A stretch of DNA of 64,000 nt from Alphaproteobacteria bacterium (GTDB taxonomy: Bacteria > Pseudomonadota > Alphaproteobacteria > Rhodospirillales > Rhodospirillaceae): contig QJZR01000007.1 of the NCBI GenBank assembly GCA_003246625.1, positions 1 through 64,000 of the forward strand, written 5' to 3'. Below the pieces are notes generated by a model that worked only from the letters and a program-made list of their open reading frames with translations, did no database searches and had not been told where the DNA came from. Below are positions 1-7,700 of the stretch, in pieces (within the stretch, counting starts at the first letter, position 1; each line of letters opens with the position of its first letter). The translations under genes were made by a program, and so were the position numbers.

Positions 1-673
1 ATGTGGCGGCGAAGATGCAGCATGCGACCGGGAACAAGCGTCGGCTTTTCTCCGGCAAGGCGATGGCCGGGCGCAAGGACGCCAGCACGCCGGGGCGGCG
101 CGGAACCGTCTCGCGCGCCATGAGAACGAGAACCGCACACACCGCGAGCGCCGCCATCACGATCAGATAGGGCAGCGTGTGCACCATCTGGCCGGAGCGG
201 ATCACCGTGCCCGACCCGATTGCGCCGATGGTTAGCCCGACCATCGGCCCGCTGCTGGTGATCGCAGGCGCAAGCCAGGGCGATGGGGGGGCGTTATCGG
301 CGATGAATGCTGCAATCGCGCTGGACGCAAGTCCGCAGGCGAGACCGAGGAGCACCCGTCCGCCAATCAGCGGCGCCGCGCTCGGAACATCCAGAAGAAT
401 GCCGCAAGATACCCCGGCCAGCGCAAGCGACAGCAGTGCGACCGGCCGCCGCCCGAGATGGTTGGACACCCGCCCGAAGATGAGCAGCGCGGTGATCGCT
501 CCGGCGAAATAGCTGACCGCGGTCAGGGAGAGGTCCGCATAGGTCAGGCCGTCCTCGGTCCGGTAGATCGCATAAAGCGGAATCGGCGTGGCCGAAGCCG
601 CGAAAACCGCACAGAGGGAAAGCGTGGCCGCGGCAAAGGCGAAGCCGCGGGACTTGACGATGCCTCGGCGCAT
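1..673 (-). CDS. MFS transporter, N-terminal part (runs off the window)
   Basis: This is a partial gene; about 224 residues are visible and the C-terminus lies beyond base 1. The translation begins MRRGIVKSRGFAFAAA and shows successive hydrophobic segments. The loop FGRVSNHLGRRPVALL between the second and third segments is the classic MFS loop 2-3 signature, so this is an inner-membrane secondary transporter, probably a drug or metabolite exporter. The start ATG (671-673) overlaps the TGA of the upstream cytochrome P460 gene by one base (TGATG), so the two are probably translationally coupled. The ORF track misses it because the frame is open at the window edge. Substrate is unknown. Confidence 0.85.
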   Translation of the reverse strand, partial: MRRGIVKSRGFAFAAATLSLCAVFAASATPIPLYAIYRTEDGLTYADLSLTAVSYFAGAITALLIFGRVSNHLGRRPVALLSLALAGVSCGILLDVPSAAPLIGGRVLLGLACGLASSAIAAFIADNAPPSPWLAPAITSSGPMVGLTIGAIGSGTVIRSGQMVHTLPYLIVMAALAVCAVLVLMARETVPRRPGVLASLRPAIALPEKSRRLFPVACCIFAAT

Positions 674-1146
674 CAGCGCGCCGCCCGCAAACGGTCGTAG
701 GTGAAAACGAAATCGTTTCCGGCCTGCGACTTGTGACAGGCCAGACAGCGCGTGCCGTCTTCCGCCGGATTGGGCGTCTTGTCCGCCCGGAATTCGCGGT
801 AGTCCCAATCGCCGTTGCGGATATCCTCGGGATAGGCATTGCCCCAGCCCGCGCGCTTTTCCATCACCACGTAGCGATAAAGGCGGTCCTGGCGGTAGTC
901 CTCGAGCATGACGACCGTGCCCTCGGGCAACGGCAGCCCCTGCTTGGCGGCCTCGACCGCCGCGCGGCTGGCGAACAGTTCCTCTCGGATTCCGCCGCGG
1001 TTGACCGTCGCGTAGTGCACGCCGGCCTCATAGCCGTGCGGAAACGCGACCCTCTCGTTTTCCTCCGCCCGGAGTTGCCGGACGCCGGACGTCCCCACCA
1101 GCACGGAGGCGGCAAGCGCGGCAAAAAGGATGTTCTTTACGGTCAA
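673..1146 (-). CDS. Cytochrome P460-family c-type haem protein
   Basis: The 157-aa product has an N-terminal signal peptide (MTVKNILFAALAASVLVG) and one haem-attachment motif, CLACH, near the C-terminus, followed by KSQAGNDFVFT. The Tyr/Trp-rich body and the C-terminal CXXCH with a following NDFVFT are typical of the cytochrome P460 / cytochrome c' beta fold, so it should be periplasmic. Known members oxidise hydroxylamine or bind NO; many have no assigned function, and I cannot decide here. It is the first gene of a two-gene unit with the MFS transporter and is divergent from a LysR regulator, which probably controls it. Confidence 0.8.
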   Translation of the reverse strand: MTVKNILFAALAASVLVGTSGVRQLRAEENERVAFPHGYEAGVHYATVNRGGIREELFASRAAVEAAKQGLPLPEGTVVMLEDYRQDRLYRYVVMEKRAGWGNAYPEDIRNGDWDYREFRADKTPNPAEDGTRCLACHKSQAGNDFVFTYDRLRAAR

Positions 1147-1253
1147 CTGTCGGCCTTTCCAGTCTCGAGGCTCTCCGCGCCCGCGCGGCGGGGCAGATGC
1201 CGCTATATCGAGCGTTCGCTTTCCAAAAGCTAGCTGGGCAAAATTGCATGCCC

Positions 1254-1272
1254 TTATGGCTTTTTTTCATAA
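1254..1272. promoter_or_regulatory. Candidate LysR-type box between the P460 gene and lysR
   Basis: TTATG and CATAA form an inverted repeat with a 9-base, T-rich centre. T1257 and A1269 are separated by exactly 11 bases, matching the T-N11-A rule for LysR-family boxes. It lies 63 bp before the lysR GTG in the divergent intergenic region, where LysR regulators usually bind. Binding is inferred, not shown. Confidence 0.4.
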
Positions 1273-1334
1273 ATCCGCGCGAGCGTTAGCCCTATATACA
1301 GATCGCCCCTCCTCAATCGACGGGAACCGATGCC

Positions 1335-2237
1335 GTGACCAAAAAGAACATCAACAGCTTCCTCGCGTTCCTCGCCGTGGCGAAGGAGAGAAGCTTCACC
1401 AAGGCGGCCGCGCAAATCGGCATCTCGCAATCCTCGCTCAGCCACACCATCCGCCAGCTCGAGGCGCGTCTCGGCATCCGTCTGCTGTCGCGCACCACAC
1501 GCAGCGTCGCCCTGACCGAGGCCGGCGAGCGCCTTTTCCTTCGGATCGCACCGAGGTTCGAAGAGATCGAGGCGGAAATCGAGGCGATCGGCGAATTCCG
1601 CGACAGACCATCGGGAAACATCCGCATTTCCGCGACGGACTATGCCATCGAGAAAATCCTCTGGCCGAAGCTCAAGGGGTTCCTGTCCGAATACCCCGAG
1701 ATCAAGCTGGAACTCATCATCGACTACGGCCTGGCGGACATCGTCGCGGACCGCTTCGACGCCGGGGTCCGGCTTGGCGCGCAAGTCGCGAAGGATATGA
1801 TTTCGGTCAAGATCTGCCCCGACGTCCGGTTCGCGGTCGTCGGTTCACCCGCCTACTTCGCGCGCCATCCCAAGCCGACCGTTCCGCAAAACCTAGTGGA
1901 CCACGCGTGCATCACCCTGCGCCTGCCCACGCATGGGGGGCTATATGCCTGGGAATTCGAAAAAGAGGGCGAAGAGCTGCGGGTCCGGGTCGGGGGGCAG
2001 CTCGTCTTCAACAGCGTCTTCCAGGTTCTGAAGGGGTGCTTGGACGGCTTCGGGCTCGGCCACATGCCCGAGGATCTCGCGGCGCCCCACCTGGCCGACG
2101 GAAGCCTCGTGCGCGTACTCGAGGATTGGTGCCCGACGTGGGAAGGGCACCATCTCTATTATCCTAGCCGCCGCCAATCCTCCCCTGCCTTCGCCCTTCT
2201 GGTCGACGCGCTTCGCCATCGCGCGGCGAGAGCCTGA
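1335..2237 (+). CDS. LysR-family transcriptional regulator
   Basis: The 300-aa length is typical for LysR regulators. The N-terminal winged helix-turn-helix is clear (FTKAAAQIGISQSSLSHTIR at about 22-41), followed by the LysR substrate-binding domain to about residue 290. The start is GTG (gtgaccaaaaag); no better upstream start is in frame. It is divergent from the cytochrome P460/MFS pair with a T-N11-A box between them, so it probably regulates that pair and itself. The effector is unknown. The HSLRP-like subgroup features (ISATDYAIEKILWP, VAVVGSPAYFARHP-like stretch) resemble LysR proteins that act on neighbouring transporter or oxidoreductase genes. Confidence 0.92.
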   Translation: MTKKNINSFLAFLAVAKERSFTKAAAQIGISQSSLSHTIRQLEARLGIRLLSRTTRSVALTEAGERLFLRIAPRFEEIEAEIEAIGEFRDRPSGNIRISATDYAIEKILWPKLKGFLSEYPEIKLELIIDYGLADIVADRFDAGVRLGAQVAKDMISVKICPDVRFAVVGSPAYFARHPKPTVPQNLVDHACITLRLPTHGGLYAWEFEKEGEELRVRVGGQLVFNSVFQVLKGCLDGFGLGHMPEDLAAPHLADGSLVRVLEDWCPTWEGHHLYYPSRRQSSPAFALLVDALRHRAARA

Positions 2238-2271
2238 GCACGGCGACGCTTTCGCTTCGGAAAACAGAAAA

Positions 2272-2293
2272 ACGGCCCCAGGGAGGGGCCGCT
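2272..2293. terminator. Bidirectional terminator between lysR and the SDR gene
   Basis: CGGCCCC and GGGGCCG form a GC-rich stem with a short loop between two convergent genes (lysR ends at 2237, the SDR gene at 2317). It is preceded by an A-run (aaaaa) that becomes a T-run on the minus strand, so it best fits a terminator for the SDR transcript and may serve both. Confidence 0.5.
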
Positions 2294-2316
2294 TCCTCGT
2301 TTGGGCAACGCCCCAA

Positions 2317-3039
2317 CTACCAGGGCAACGGTCCCTGATCGTTGGAGAAGGTGCCGCTGGGGCAGACCTCGCGCAGCGCCAGATCGATCGCGACCACGGC
2401 GGCCTGTTCCGGCGTTCTGGTTCCGGCAAAGTTGGTGGCCTCGGTCGCAGTGTAGCCGGGGCAGATGGCGTTCACCTTGATACCTTTCCCCGAAAGCCGG
2501 TCGGCATAACTGCAGGTCAGGGAATTCACCGCCGCCTTGGAGGCCTGATAGGTCGGCATCTTCGTCTCGGTGTAGGCCCAGCTCGGGTCGGCGCGCAGCC
2601 CGAAAGACGCCAGCTCGGACGAAACGTTGACGATACGCGGATCCTGCGAACGCTCCAGCAGAGGGATCATCGCCTCCGTCAGGCGAACGGTGCCGATCAC
2701 GTTGACCGCCAGCGTGCCTTCCATGCGTGCGCTCGCCGACAGCGACGGGTCGTAATCCAGGGCGATCCCGGCATTGTTGACCAGGACGTCCAGGCGGCCG
2801 TATTCCCGTTCGATCCGCCCGGCCAGCGCCGCAACGCTGGCTCCATCCGTGGTGTCCAGTTGCACCGGCGTGACCTGCAGACCTTCGGCCAGAAGGGGCG
2901 CCGCGGCAGCCGTGCCCCGGGAAAGATCGCGGCACCCGAGGAGCACATGGCATCCCCGGCGGGCGAGACCGGTGGCGATGGCGAGGCCGATGCCGCGATT
3001 GGCGCCGCTGACAAGCGCAAGAATTGTGTCGGTTCCCAT
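2317..3039 (-). CDS. Short-chain dehydrogenase/reductase, SoxR-controlled
   Basis: The 240-aa classical SDR has the cofactor motif SGANRGIG (11-18), NNAG (88-91), the catalytic Ser near 139 and the YxxxK pair (Y164, K168). NAD(P)H-dependent reduction of an unknown carbonyl substrate in the cytoplasm is expected. I chose the ATG at 3039, not the ORF-track start at 3168, because AAAGGACG lies at the right distance before it and the longer reading overlaps the promoter and sox box. A sox box and a 19-bp-spacer promoter sit upstream, so SoxR should activate it under redox-cycling stress. SDRs are known SoxR targets in non-enteric bacteria. Confidence 0.88.
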   Translation of the reverse strand: MGTDTILALVSGANRGIGLAIATGLARRGCHVLLGCRDLSRGTAAAAPLLAEGLQVTPVQLDTTDGASVAALAGRIEREYGRLDVLVNNAGIALDYDPSLSASARMEGTLAVNVIGTVRLTEAMIPLLERSQDPRIVNVSSELASFGLRADPSWAYTETKMPTYQASKAAVNSLTCSYADRLSGKGIKVNAICPGYTATEATNFAGTRTPEQAAVVAIDLALREVCPSGTFSNDQGPLPW

Positions 3040-3153
3040 TTTAACGTCCTTTCTCAGGGGGAGGCGCGCCGGGATCATGGAACGTTCCGGTATCGCCCCG
3101 GAAATTGCTTTGGCCGCCAGACGCAAGGGGCTTGCACGGACGAACCGACATTT

Positions 3154-3184
3154 CGTATACAACCTCAACTTAACTTGAGGTCAA
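3154..3184 (-). promoter_or_regulatory. SoxR-type promoter of the SDR gene
   Basis: Reading the minus strand, TTGACC (3184-3179) and TATACG (3159-3154) are separated by 19 bp. This over-long spacer is the hallmark of promoters activated by MerR-family proteins such as SoxR, which untwist the DNA between the two elements. The sox box fills the spacer. Confidence 0.75.
3163..3180. promoter_or_regulatory. Sox box (SoxR operator)
   Basis: CCTCAACTTAACTTGAGG is an 18-bp near-perfect palindrome. It differs by one base from the well-known enterobacterial soxS operator (CCTCAAGTTAACTTGAGG). It lies between the soxR start (3198) and the SDR promoter. Confidence 0.88.
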
Positions 3185-3197
3185 GTGGATATTCGCC

Positions 3198-3677
3198 ATG
3201 ACGGAAAGCTACCGCCCTTCATCGCTGCTGACGGTCGGCGAAGTGGCCGATCGTGCCGGTGTCGCCATCTCCACCCTGCACTTCTACGAATCCAAGGGGC
3301 TCATCTCGTCCATCCGGACCCGGGGTAACCAGCGCCGGTATTCGAAGGATATTCTCAGGCGGATCGCGATCATCCGGACGGCGCAGGGCCTGGGGATTTC
3401 CCTCAAGGAAATCTGCGGCTTCGTGAAGCCCATCCCCGCCGGAAAAAAGCCGACCGCCGCCGACGTCCGGGAAATGATCGCCACCTGGCGCGGCGTTCTG
3501 CAGAAGCGCATCGATGGACTGACCCAACTGCGCGACCATTTGGACGGCTGCATCGGCTGCGGCTGTCTTTCCTTGGAGGAGTGCCCCTTGCGCAATCCTT
3601 CCGACGAACTGGGAGCAAAAGGGAAAGGGGCCGTGCTTCTGGAAAATGCGCGTTCCGAGCATGCCGCAGCAGATTAA
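3198..3677 (+). CDS. soxR: Redox-sensing transcriptional activator SoxR
   Basis: The 159-aa MerR-family protein has the N-terminal helix-turn-helix (LTVGEVADRAGVAISTLHFY, 11-30), a dimerisation helix, and the four-cysteine cluster C118-x2-C121-x-C123-x5-C129 that holds the SoxR [2Fe-2S] centre. This cysteine spacing is diagnostic for SoxR. Oxidation of the cluster by redox-active compounds switches on the target promoter. It is divergent from the SDR gene and the sox box lies between them. There is no soxS nearby, as usual outside enterics, where SoxR controls effector genes directly. Confidence 0.95.
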   Translation: MTESYRPSSLLTVGEVADRAGVAISTLHFYESKGLISSIRTRGNQRRYSKDILRRIAIIRTAQGLGISLKEICGFVKPIPAGKKPTAADVREMIATWRGVLQKRIDGLTQLRDHLDGCIGCGCLSLEECPLRNPSDELGAKGKGAVLLENARSEHAAAD

Positions 3678-3794
3678 CCGCCCTCCCACGGCAACGGACC
3701 AAGCAGTCAAGTGAATGGGCCGCTTTCAGGAACTCGGATTGGCGCAGTCATCGTCCGCAATGGAGCATGCTCCAGATAATCTGGATCGCAGGCA

Positions 3795-3824
3795 GGACAC
3801 CTCGGGTCTGAAACCGAGGTGTCC
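3795..3824. repeat. Strong perfect inverted repeat beside the recombinase pseudogene
   Basis: GGACACCTCGG and CCGAGGTGTCC form an 11-bp perfect stem with an 8-base loop, 10 bp past the 3' end of the recombinase pseudogene. There is no T-run on either side good enough for a clear terminator. It may be a terminator remnant or a recombination-related hairpin. Confidence 0.4.
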
Positions 3825-3833
3825 CCTTCAGTC

Positions 3834-4485
3834 TTAGATTTCGGTGCATTCCGCGAGATGAAGCGCGCCCTCTATGTCGACGCCAAGGTAGCGGACCGTG
3901 CTCTCGATTTTGGAGTGGCCAAGCAGGATCTGCACGGCACGCAAGTTGCCCGTCTGATTATAGATGATGGACGCTTTGGTGCGGCGCAGAGAATGTGTCC
4001 CGTAGTCCTCCCTACGCAAGCCGATCCCGGTTACCCATTCATCGACGAGACGTCATGCTGGCGGGTGCTGATATGCTTGGCGTGATTGGTCCTACTGGGA
4101 AACATGAAATCGTCGAGCGTGCCTCCTCGACGTTCGAGCCAGGCAAGAATGCTGTTTCGAGCAGGTTCAAGAAGCTCGAACTGAACCGGGCGACCGGTTT
4201 TCTGCTGAACGACGATCTCCCTTGAGCGAACCTGGCCGCCTCTGACGACATCTCCAATTTTCATCTTGACGATGTCGCACCCGCGAAGCTTGCTGTCGAT
4301 CGCTGGCTCGAACATGCGCGATCCCGCAATCTCCGCTCTCGATCCAACCAGAACCGGATAGCCCAAACTTGCTGCGGCTTCAGTGCGCGCTTGGCACCGA
4401 TTTTTTGGCCCGCGTTCCATGGCCGCCGATCTTTCGCACATGGATCATATTCGGAGCATCCCATAGCCGTTCTCCCTTTAGCCAA
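3834..4485 (-). pseudogene. Decayed small tyrosine recombinase (integrase-like), two frameshifts
   Basis: Three consecutive minus-strand frames together spell one recombinase of about 200 aa, a small type common in alphaproteobacteria. Frame one gives ALKPQQVWAIRFWLDRE...RDRA. After a frameshift near 4300, frame two gives FEPAIDSKLRGCDIV through QQKTGRPVQFELLE to HISTRQ. After a second shift near 4050, frame three gives RLVDEWVTGIGLRRED, then THSLRRTKAS and LLGHSKIESTVRYLGVD. The core residues are present (THSLRRT with the R box, LGHSKIESTVRYL with the final His and the Tyr). The two frameshifts make it non-functional unless recoded. It sits where synteny after trpA breaks. Confidence 0.85.
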
Positions 4486-4660
4486 TTGCGACCGAAGGAA
4501 AGTTGGCGTTCTTCAGTTTCACGCTAAGGGGGGCGAAAGCGGACGGGTTGTTTTTTGGTGCGGGAAAGGCGCCCCGGAATGGCTTAGATGGGCGCAAAGG
4601 GGCCGGTTGCGGTTTTGGCGTTGGGCGCGAGAGAGCATCCTGCCGCGCGGTGGGCGGCGG

Positions 4661-4812
4661 GGAGTTCGCGGCGAAAATAGGAATGGGATGCAAGGGGATT
4701 GGAACCCCGGTCCCCGTGAGGGGGCAAATCGCCCCGGCGGGGCGATTTGAGGGTGGAAATCCCCCGGAGGGAAGCGCCTTGCCGGGTCCGGGCAGCGCCC
4801 GGCCTTTTTGTC
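4661..4812. repeat. Intergenic structured repeat, copy 1 (degenerate, with extra hairpins)
   Basis: It shares the core GCGAAAATAGGAATGGG and the distal GGGTCCGGGC...GCCCGG-CCTTTTT hairpin with the copies at 35.2, 45.8 and 54.5 kb. Between these are added small palindromes not seen in the other copies, such as CAAATCGCCCC-GGCGGGGCGATTTG and GGGTGGAAATCCCCC. The 396-base gap 4486-4881 holds this repeat and the hairpin at 4822-4846; I see no gene in it. Confidence 0.6.
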
Positions 4813-4821
4813 GAAGGCGTG

Positions 4822-4846
4822 CATGCCCGGATCGGGTCCGGGCATG
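4822..4846. repeat. REP-like perfect hairpin after trpA
   Basis: CATGCCCGGA and TCCGGGCATG form a 10-bp perfect stem with a 5-base loop, about 35 bp past the trpA stop codon. There is no T-run, so it is more likely an mRNA 3'-end stabilising or REP-like hairpin than an intrinsic terminator. Confidence 0.5.
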
Positions 4847-4881
4847 ACGCATGCGAGGGGGCGGTGCGTTTCCCGCCTATG

Positions 4882-5727
4882 TTACTTCCGCGCGCCGCGC
4901 ACGCCCTTGGCCAGGTCGGCGACGAAGGCGAGGGCGGTGGGCACCAATTCCGGCTTGGCCTTGCCCTGGTCGTCCAGGCAGGCGGCGAGTTTGTCGATCA
5001 CCGCCGAGCCGACCACGGCGGCGTCGGCGACGCGGGCGATGGCGGCGGCGTTGTCCGGGGTCTTGATGCCGAAGCCGACGGCGACCGGAAGCTGGGTGTG
5101 GCGTTTGATGCGTTTCACCGCGGCCTCCACCGCGTCGGCGGCGGCGGTGGCGGTGCCGGTGATCCCCAGGATCGACACGTAATAGAGGAAGCCCCCCGCG
5201 TATTTCAGGATTTGCGGCAGGCGGGCGTCGTCCGAGGTGGGGGTGGCCAGGCAGATGAAGGCGATGCCCTGGGCCAGCAGCGGCGGTTGCAGTTCGTCGG
5301 CTTCCTCGGGCGGCACGTCGACGACGATAACGCCGTCCACCCCCGCCTGGGCGGCATCCTTGGCGAAGCGTTCGACGCCGTAGGAATCGATGGGGTTGTA
5401 GTAGCCCATCAGGACGATCGGGGTTTCCGTGTCGGTTTCGCGGAAGCCGCGCACCTGGGCCAGGGTATGGTCCATGCAGGCCCCGGCCTTCAGCGCGCGC
5501 AGGGCGGCCCGCTGGATGGCGGGGCCGTCGGCCATCGGGTCGGTGAAGGGCATGCCGAGTTCGATGATGTCGGCGCCCGCGCCGGGCAGTCCGGCCAGCA
5601 GCTTGGCCGAGGTTTCGGCGTCGGGGTCCGAGGCGGCGATATAGATCACCAGTCCGGCGCGGTTTTCCGAGGCCAGCTTGGCGAAGCGGCGGGTCAGGCG
5701 GTTGTTTTTCAGGATGTCGGTCATCAT
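4882..5727 (-). CDS. trpA: Tryptophan synthase alpha chain
   Basis: The 281-aa product cleaves indole-3-glycerol phosphate to indole and glyceraldehyde 3-phosphate, passing indole to TrpB. Catalytic acid residues lie in the signatures ELGMPFTDPMADGPAIQ and GYYNPI; the phosphate-binding stretch VGFGIKTPD is near residue 215. The ORF track fuses it to a shadow of trpB; the real start is ATGATGACC overlapping the trpB stop (TGATGATG), which implies translational coupling. It is the last gene of the aroA-to-trpA run. Downstream, the usual accD-folC neighbours are absent and accessory DNA begins. Confidence 0.95.
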   Translation of the reverse strand: MMTDILKNNRLTRRFAKLASENRAGLVIYIAASDPDAETSAKLLAGLPGAGADIIELGMPFTDPMADGPAIQRAALRALKAGACMDHTLAQVRGFRETDTETPIVLMGYYNPIDSYGVERFAKDAAQAGVDGVIVVDVPPEEADELQPPLLAQGIAFICLATPTSDDARLPQILKYAGGFLYYVSILGITGTATAAADAVEAAVKRIKRHTQLPVAVGFGIKTPDNAAAIARVADAAVVGSAVIDKLAACLDDQGKAKPELVPTALAFVADLAKGVRGARK

Positions 5728-6944
5728 CACAGCTCCGTCCCCATGGCCTGCGCCACGGTGTTCACGTCCTTGTCGCCGCGCCCGGACAGGCTGACCAGCA
5801 GGATGTGGTCGGCGGGCAGGCTGCCCGCGACCTTGAGGGCCTGGGCGATGGCGTGCGAGGACTCCAGCGCCGGGATGATGCCTTCCAGACGGGTGGTGCG
5901 GTGGAAGGCGTCGAGGGCCTCGTCGTCGGTGATGGCGACGTAATCGATGCGCCCCGCGTCCTTCAGCCAGGCGTGTTCCGGCCCGACGCCGGGATAGTCG
6001 AGCCCGGCGGAGATGGAATACGCCTCGGTGATTTGGCCGTCCTGGTTTTGCAGCAGATAGGTGCGGCTGCCGTGCAGCACGCCGGAGCGTCCCTTGCCGA
6101 GGGACGCGGCGTGTTCCTCGGTTTCGGTGCCCTTGCCCGCCGCCTCGACGCCGACGATCTTCACCGTGGGTTCGTCGAGGAAGGGATAGAACAGCCCCAT
6201 GGCGTTGGAACCGCCGCCCACCGCCGCGATCAGGGTGTCGGGAAGGCGGCCTTCCATGGTTTGCATCTGCGCCTTGGCTTCCTCGCCGATGATCTTTTGG
6301 AAGTCGCGGACCATCACCGGATAGGGGTGCGGCCCGGCGACGGTGCCGATCAGGTAATAGGTGTCCTCGACGTTGGCGACCCAGTCGCGCATCGCCTCGT
6401 TCATCGCGTCCTTCAGGGTGGCGGCGCCCGAGGTGACGGGCCGGACCTCGGCCCCCAGAAGCTTCATGCGGAAGACGTTGGGCTGCTGGCGGGCGATGTC
6501 CACCGCGCCCATGTAGACGACGCAGGGCAGGCCGAACAGGGCGCACACCGTGGCGGTGGCGACGCCGTGCTGTCCGGCGCCGGTTTCGGCGATGATGCGG
6601 GTCTTGCCCATGCGCTTGGCCAGCAGGATCTGGCCGATGCAGTTGTTGACCTTGTGCGCGCCGGTGTGGTTCAGGTCCTCGCGCTTGAAATAGATCTTGG
6701 CGCCGCCGCAGGCCTGGGTCAGCCGCTCGGCGAAATAGAGCGGGCTGGGGCGGCCGACGAAGTGGGCGAGGTAGCGGGACAGTTCCGCCTGGAAGGCGGG
6801 GTCGTCCTTCGCCGCGTCGAAGGCCTTTTCGACCTCAAGCACCAGGGGCATCAGGGTCTCGGCGACGAAGCGTCCGCCATAGGGGCCGAAGTGGCCGTTC
6901 TCGTCGGGCCCCTTGGCGAAGGAATTGGTCAGAATCGATGTCAT
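5727..6944 (-). CDS. trpB: Tryptophan synthase beta chain
   Basis: The 405-aa PLP enzyme condenses indole with serine. The PLP lysine is K98 in [10 protein letters not shown], and the phosphate-binding loop GGGSNAMG is near residue 235. The N-terminal [18 protein letters not shown] is typical of TrpB1. Length matches the family. It overlaps trpA and follows trpF after a 102-bp gap. Confidence 0.97.
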   Translation of the reverse strand: MTSILTNSFAKGPDENGHFGPYGGRFVAETLMPLVLEVEKAFDAAKDDPAFQAELSRYLAHFVGRPSPLYFAERLTQACGGAKIYFKREDLNHTGAHKVNNCIGQILLAKRMGKTRIIAETGAGQHGVATATVCALFGLPCVVYMGAVDIARQQPNVFRMKLLGAEVRPVTSGAATLKDAMNEAMRDWVANVEDTYYLIGTVAGPHPYPVMVRDFQKIIGEEAKAQMQTMEGRLPDTLIAAVGGGSNAMGLFYPFLDEPTVKIVGVEAAGKGTETEEHAASLGKGRSGVLHGSRTYLLQNQDGQITEAYSISAGLDYPGVGPEHAWLKDAGRIDYVAITDDEALDAFHRTTRLEGIIPALESSHAIAQALKVAGSLPADHILLVSLSGRGDKDVNTVAQAMGTEL

Positions 6945-7046
6945 GTCGTGTGGTCTCGCATCACGAGGGTCGCGGGATGCCGCGTCAAGCGGTCCCGCCA
7001 GAAAGGTTGAATGCCGCGTCGGGGCGGCGAAATCCAGGAAAAAGCG

Positions 7047-7700
7047 TCACCAGCACCCGGTGCCCGCGTTTTTCGCGGCACGGATGAAGGCGGCGATGCG
7101 CGCCGGGTCCTTGGACCCGGGGGCGCTTTCCACGCCGGAGGAGACGTCCACCGCGCCCGCGCCCGAGGCCTTGATCGCCCCGGCCACGGTTTCGGCGGTC
7201 AGCCCACCGGCCAGCATCCAGGGGGTGGCGCCGTTCCATTCGCGCATCAGCTCCCAGGGGAAGGACTGGCCCAGGCCGCCGGTGCGCGGGGCGTCGGCGG
7301 GCGGCTTGGCGTCGAAAAGCAGCCAGTCGGCATGTTCGTCGAAGGCATGCGCGGCGGCGACGTCGGCGGCGGTGGCGACGCCGATCGCCTTGATCACCGG
7401 CAGGCCGAATTCCAGGCGGACCGCGTCGACCCGTTCCGGGGTTTCGTGGCCGTGCAGCTGGATCAGGTCGAGGCGCAGATGGGTCAGCACGGCGGTGAGT
7501 TCGTCGTCGGTGGGGTCGACGAACAGGCCGACCTTCTGCACCTCGGCGGGCAGGGCGTCGGCAAGTTCGGCGGCGGCCTCGGCGGTCAGCGCGCGTGGCG
7601 ATTGCGGGCAGAAGACGAAGCCGACGAAGTCCGCCCCGGCTTCCACCGCCGCGTCCAGGCCGTCGGGTTCGGTGATGCCGCAGATCTTGACCAGGGTCAT
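7047..7700 (-). CDS. trpF: Phosphoribosylanthranilate isomerase
   Basis: The 217-aa (beta/alpha)8 enzyme performs the Amadori rearrangement in tryptophan synthesis. It has the catalytic-Cys motif KICGIT at 5-10, the aspartate-bearing LFVDPTDDEL, LIQLHGHE, and the C-terminal phosphate-binding AGGLT and DVSSGVES. The ORF track extends it upstream through pyrF in the wrong frame; the true start is ATGACCCTG at 7700. This start overlaps the pyrF stop (ATGA). Confidence 0.95.
   Translation of the reverse strand: MTLVKICGITEPDGLDAAVEAGADFVGFVFCPQSPRALTAEAAAELADALPAEVQKVGLFVDPTDDELTAVLTHLRLDLIQLHGHETPERVDAVRLEFGLPVIKAIGVATAADVAAAHAFDEHADWLLFDAKPPADAPRTGGLGQSFPWELMREWNGATPWMLAGGLTAETVAGAIKASGAGAVDVSSGVESAPGSKDPARIAAFIRAAKNAGTGCW

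Noticed and set aside
6945-7046. Trp-codon leader peptide or attenuator before trpB
   Set aside because: I looked for tandem Trp codons with alternative hairpins and saw none; the gap is only 102 bp inside an operon.
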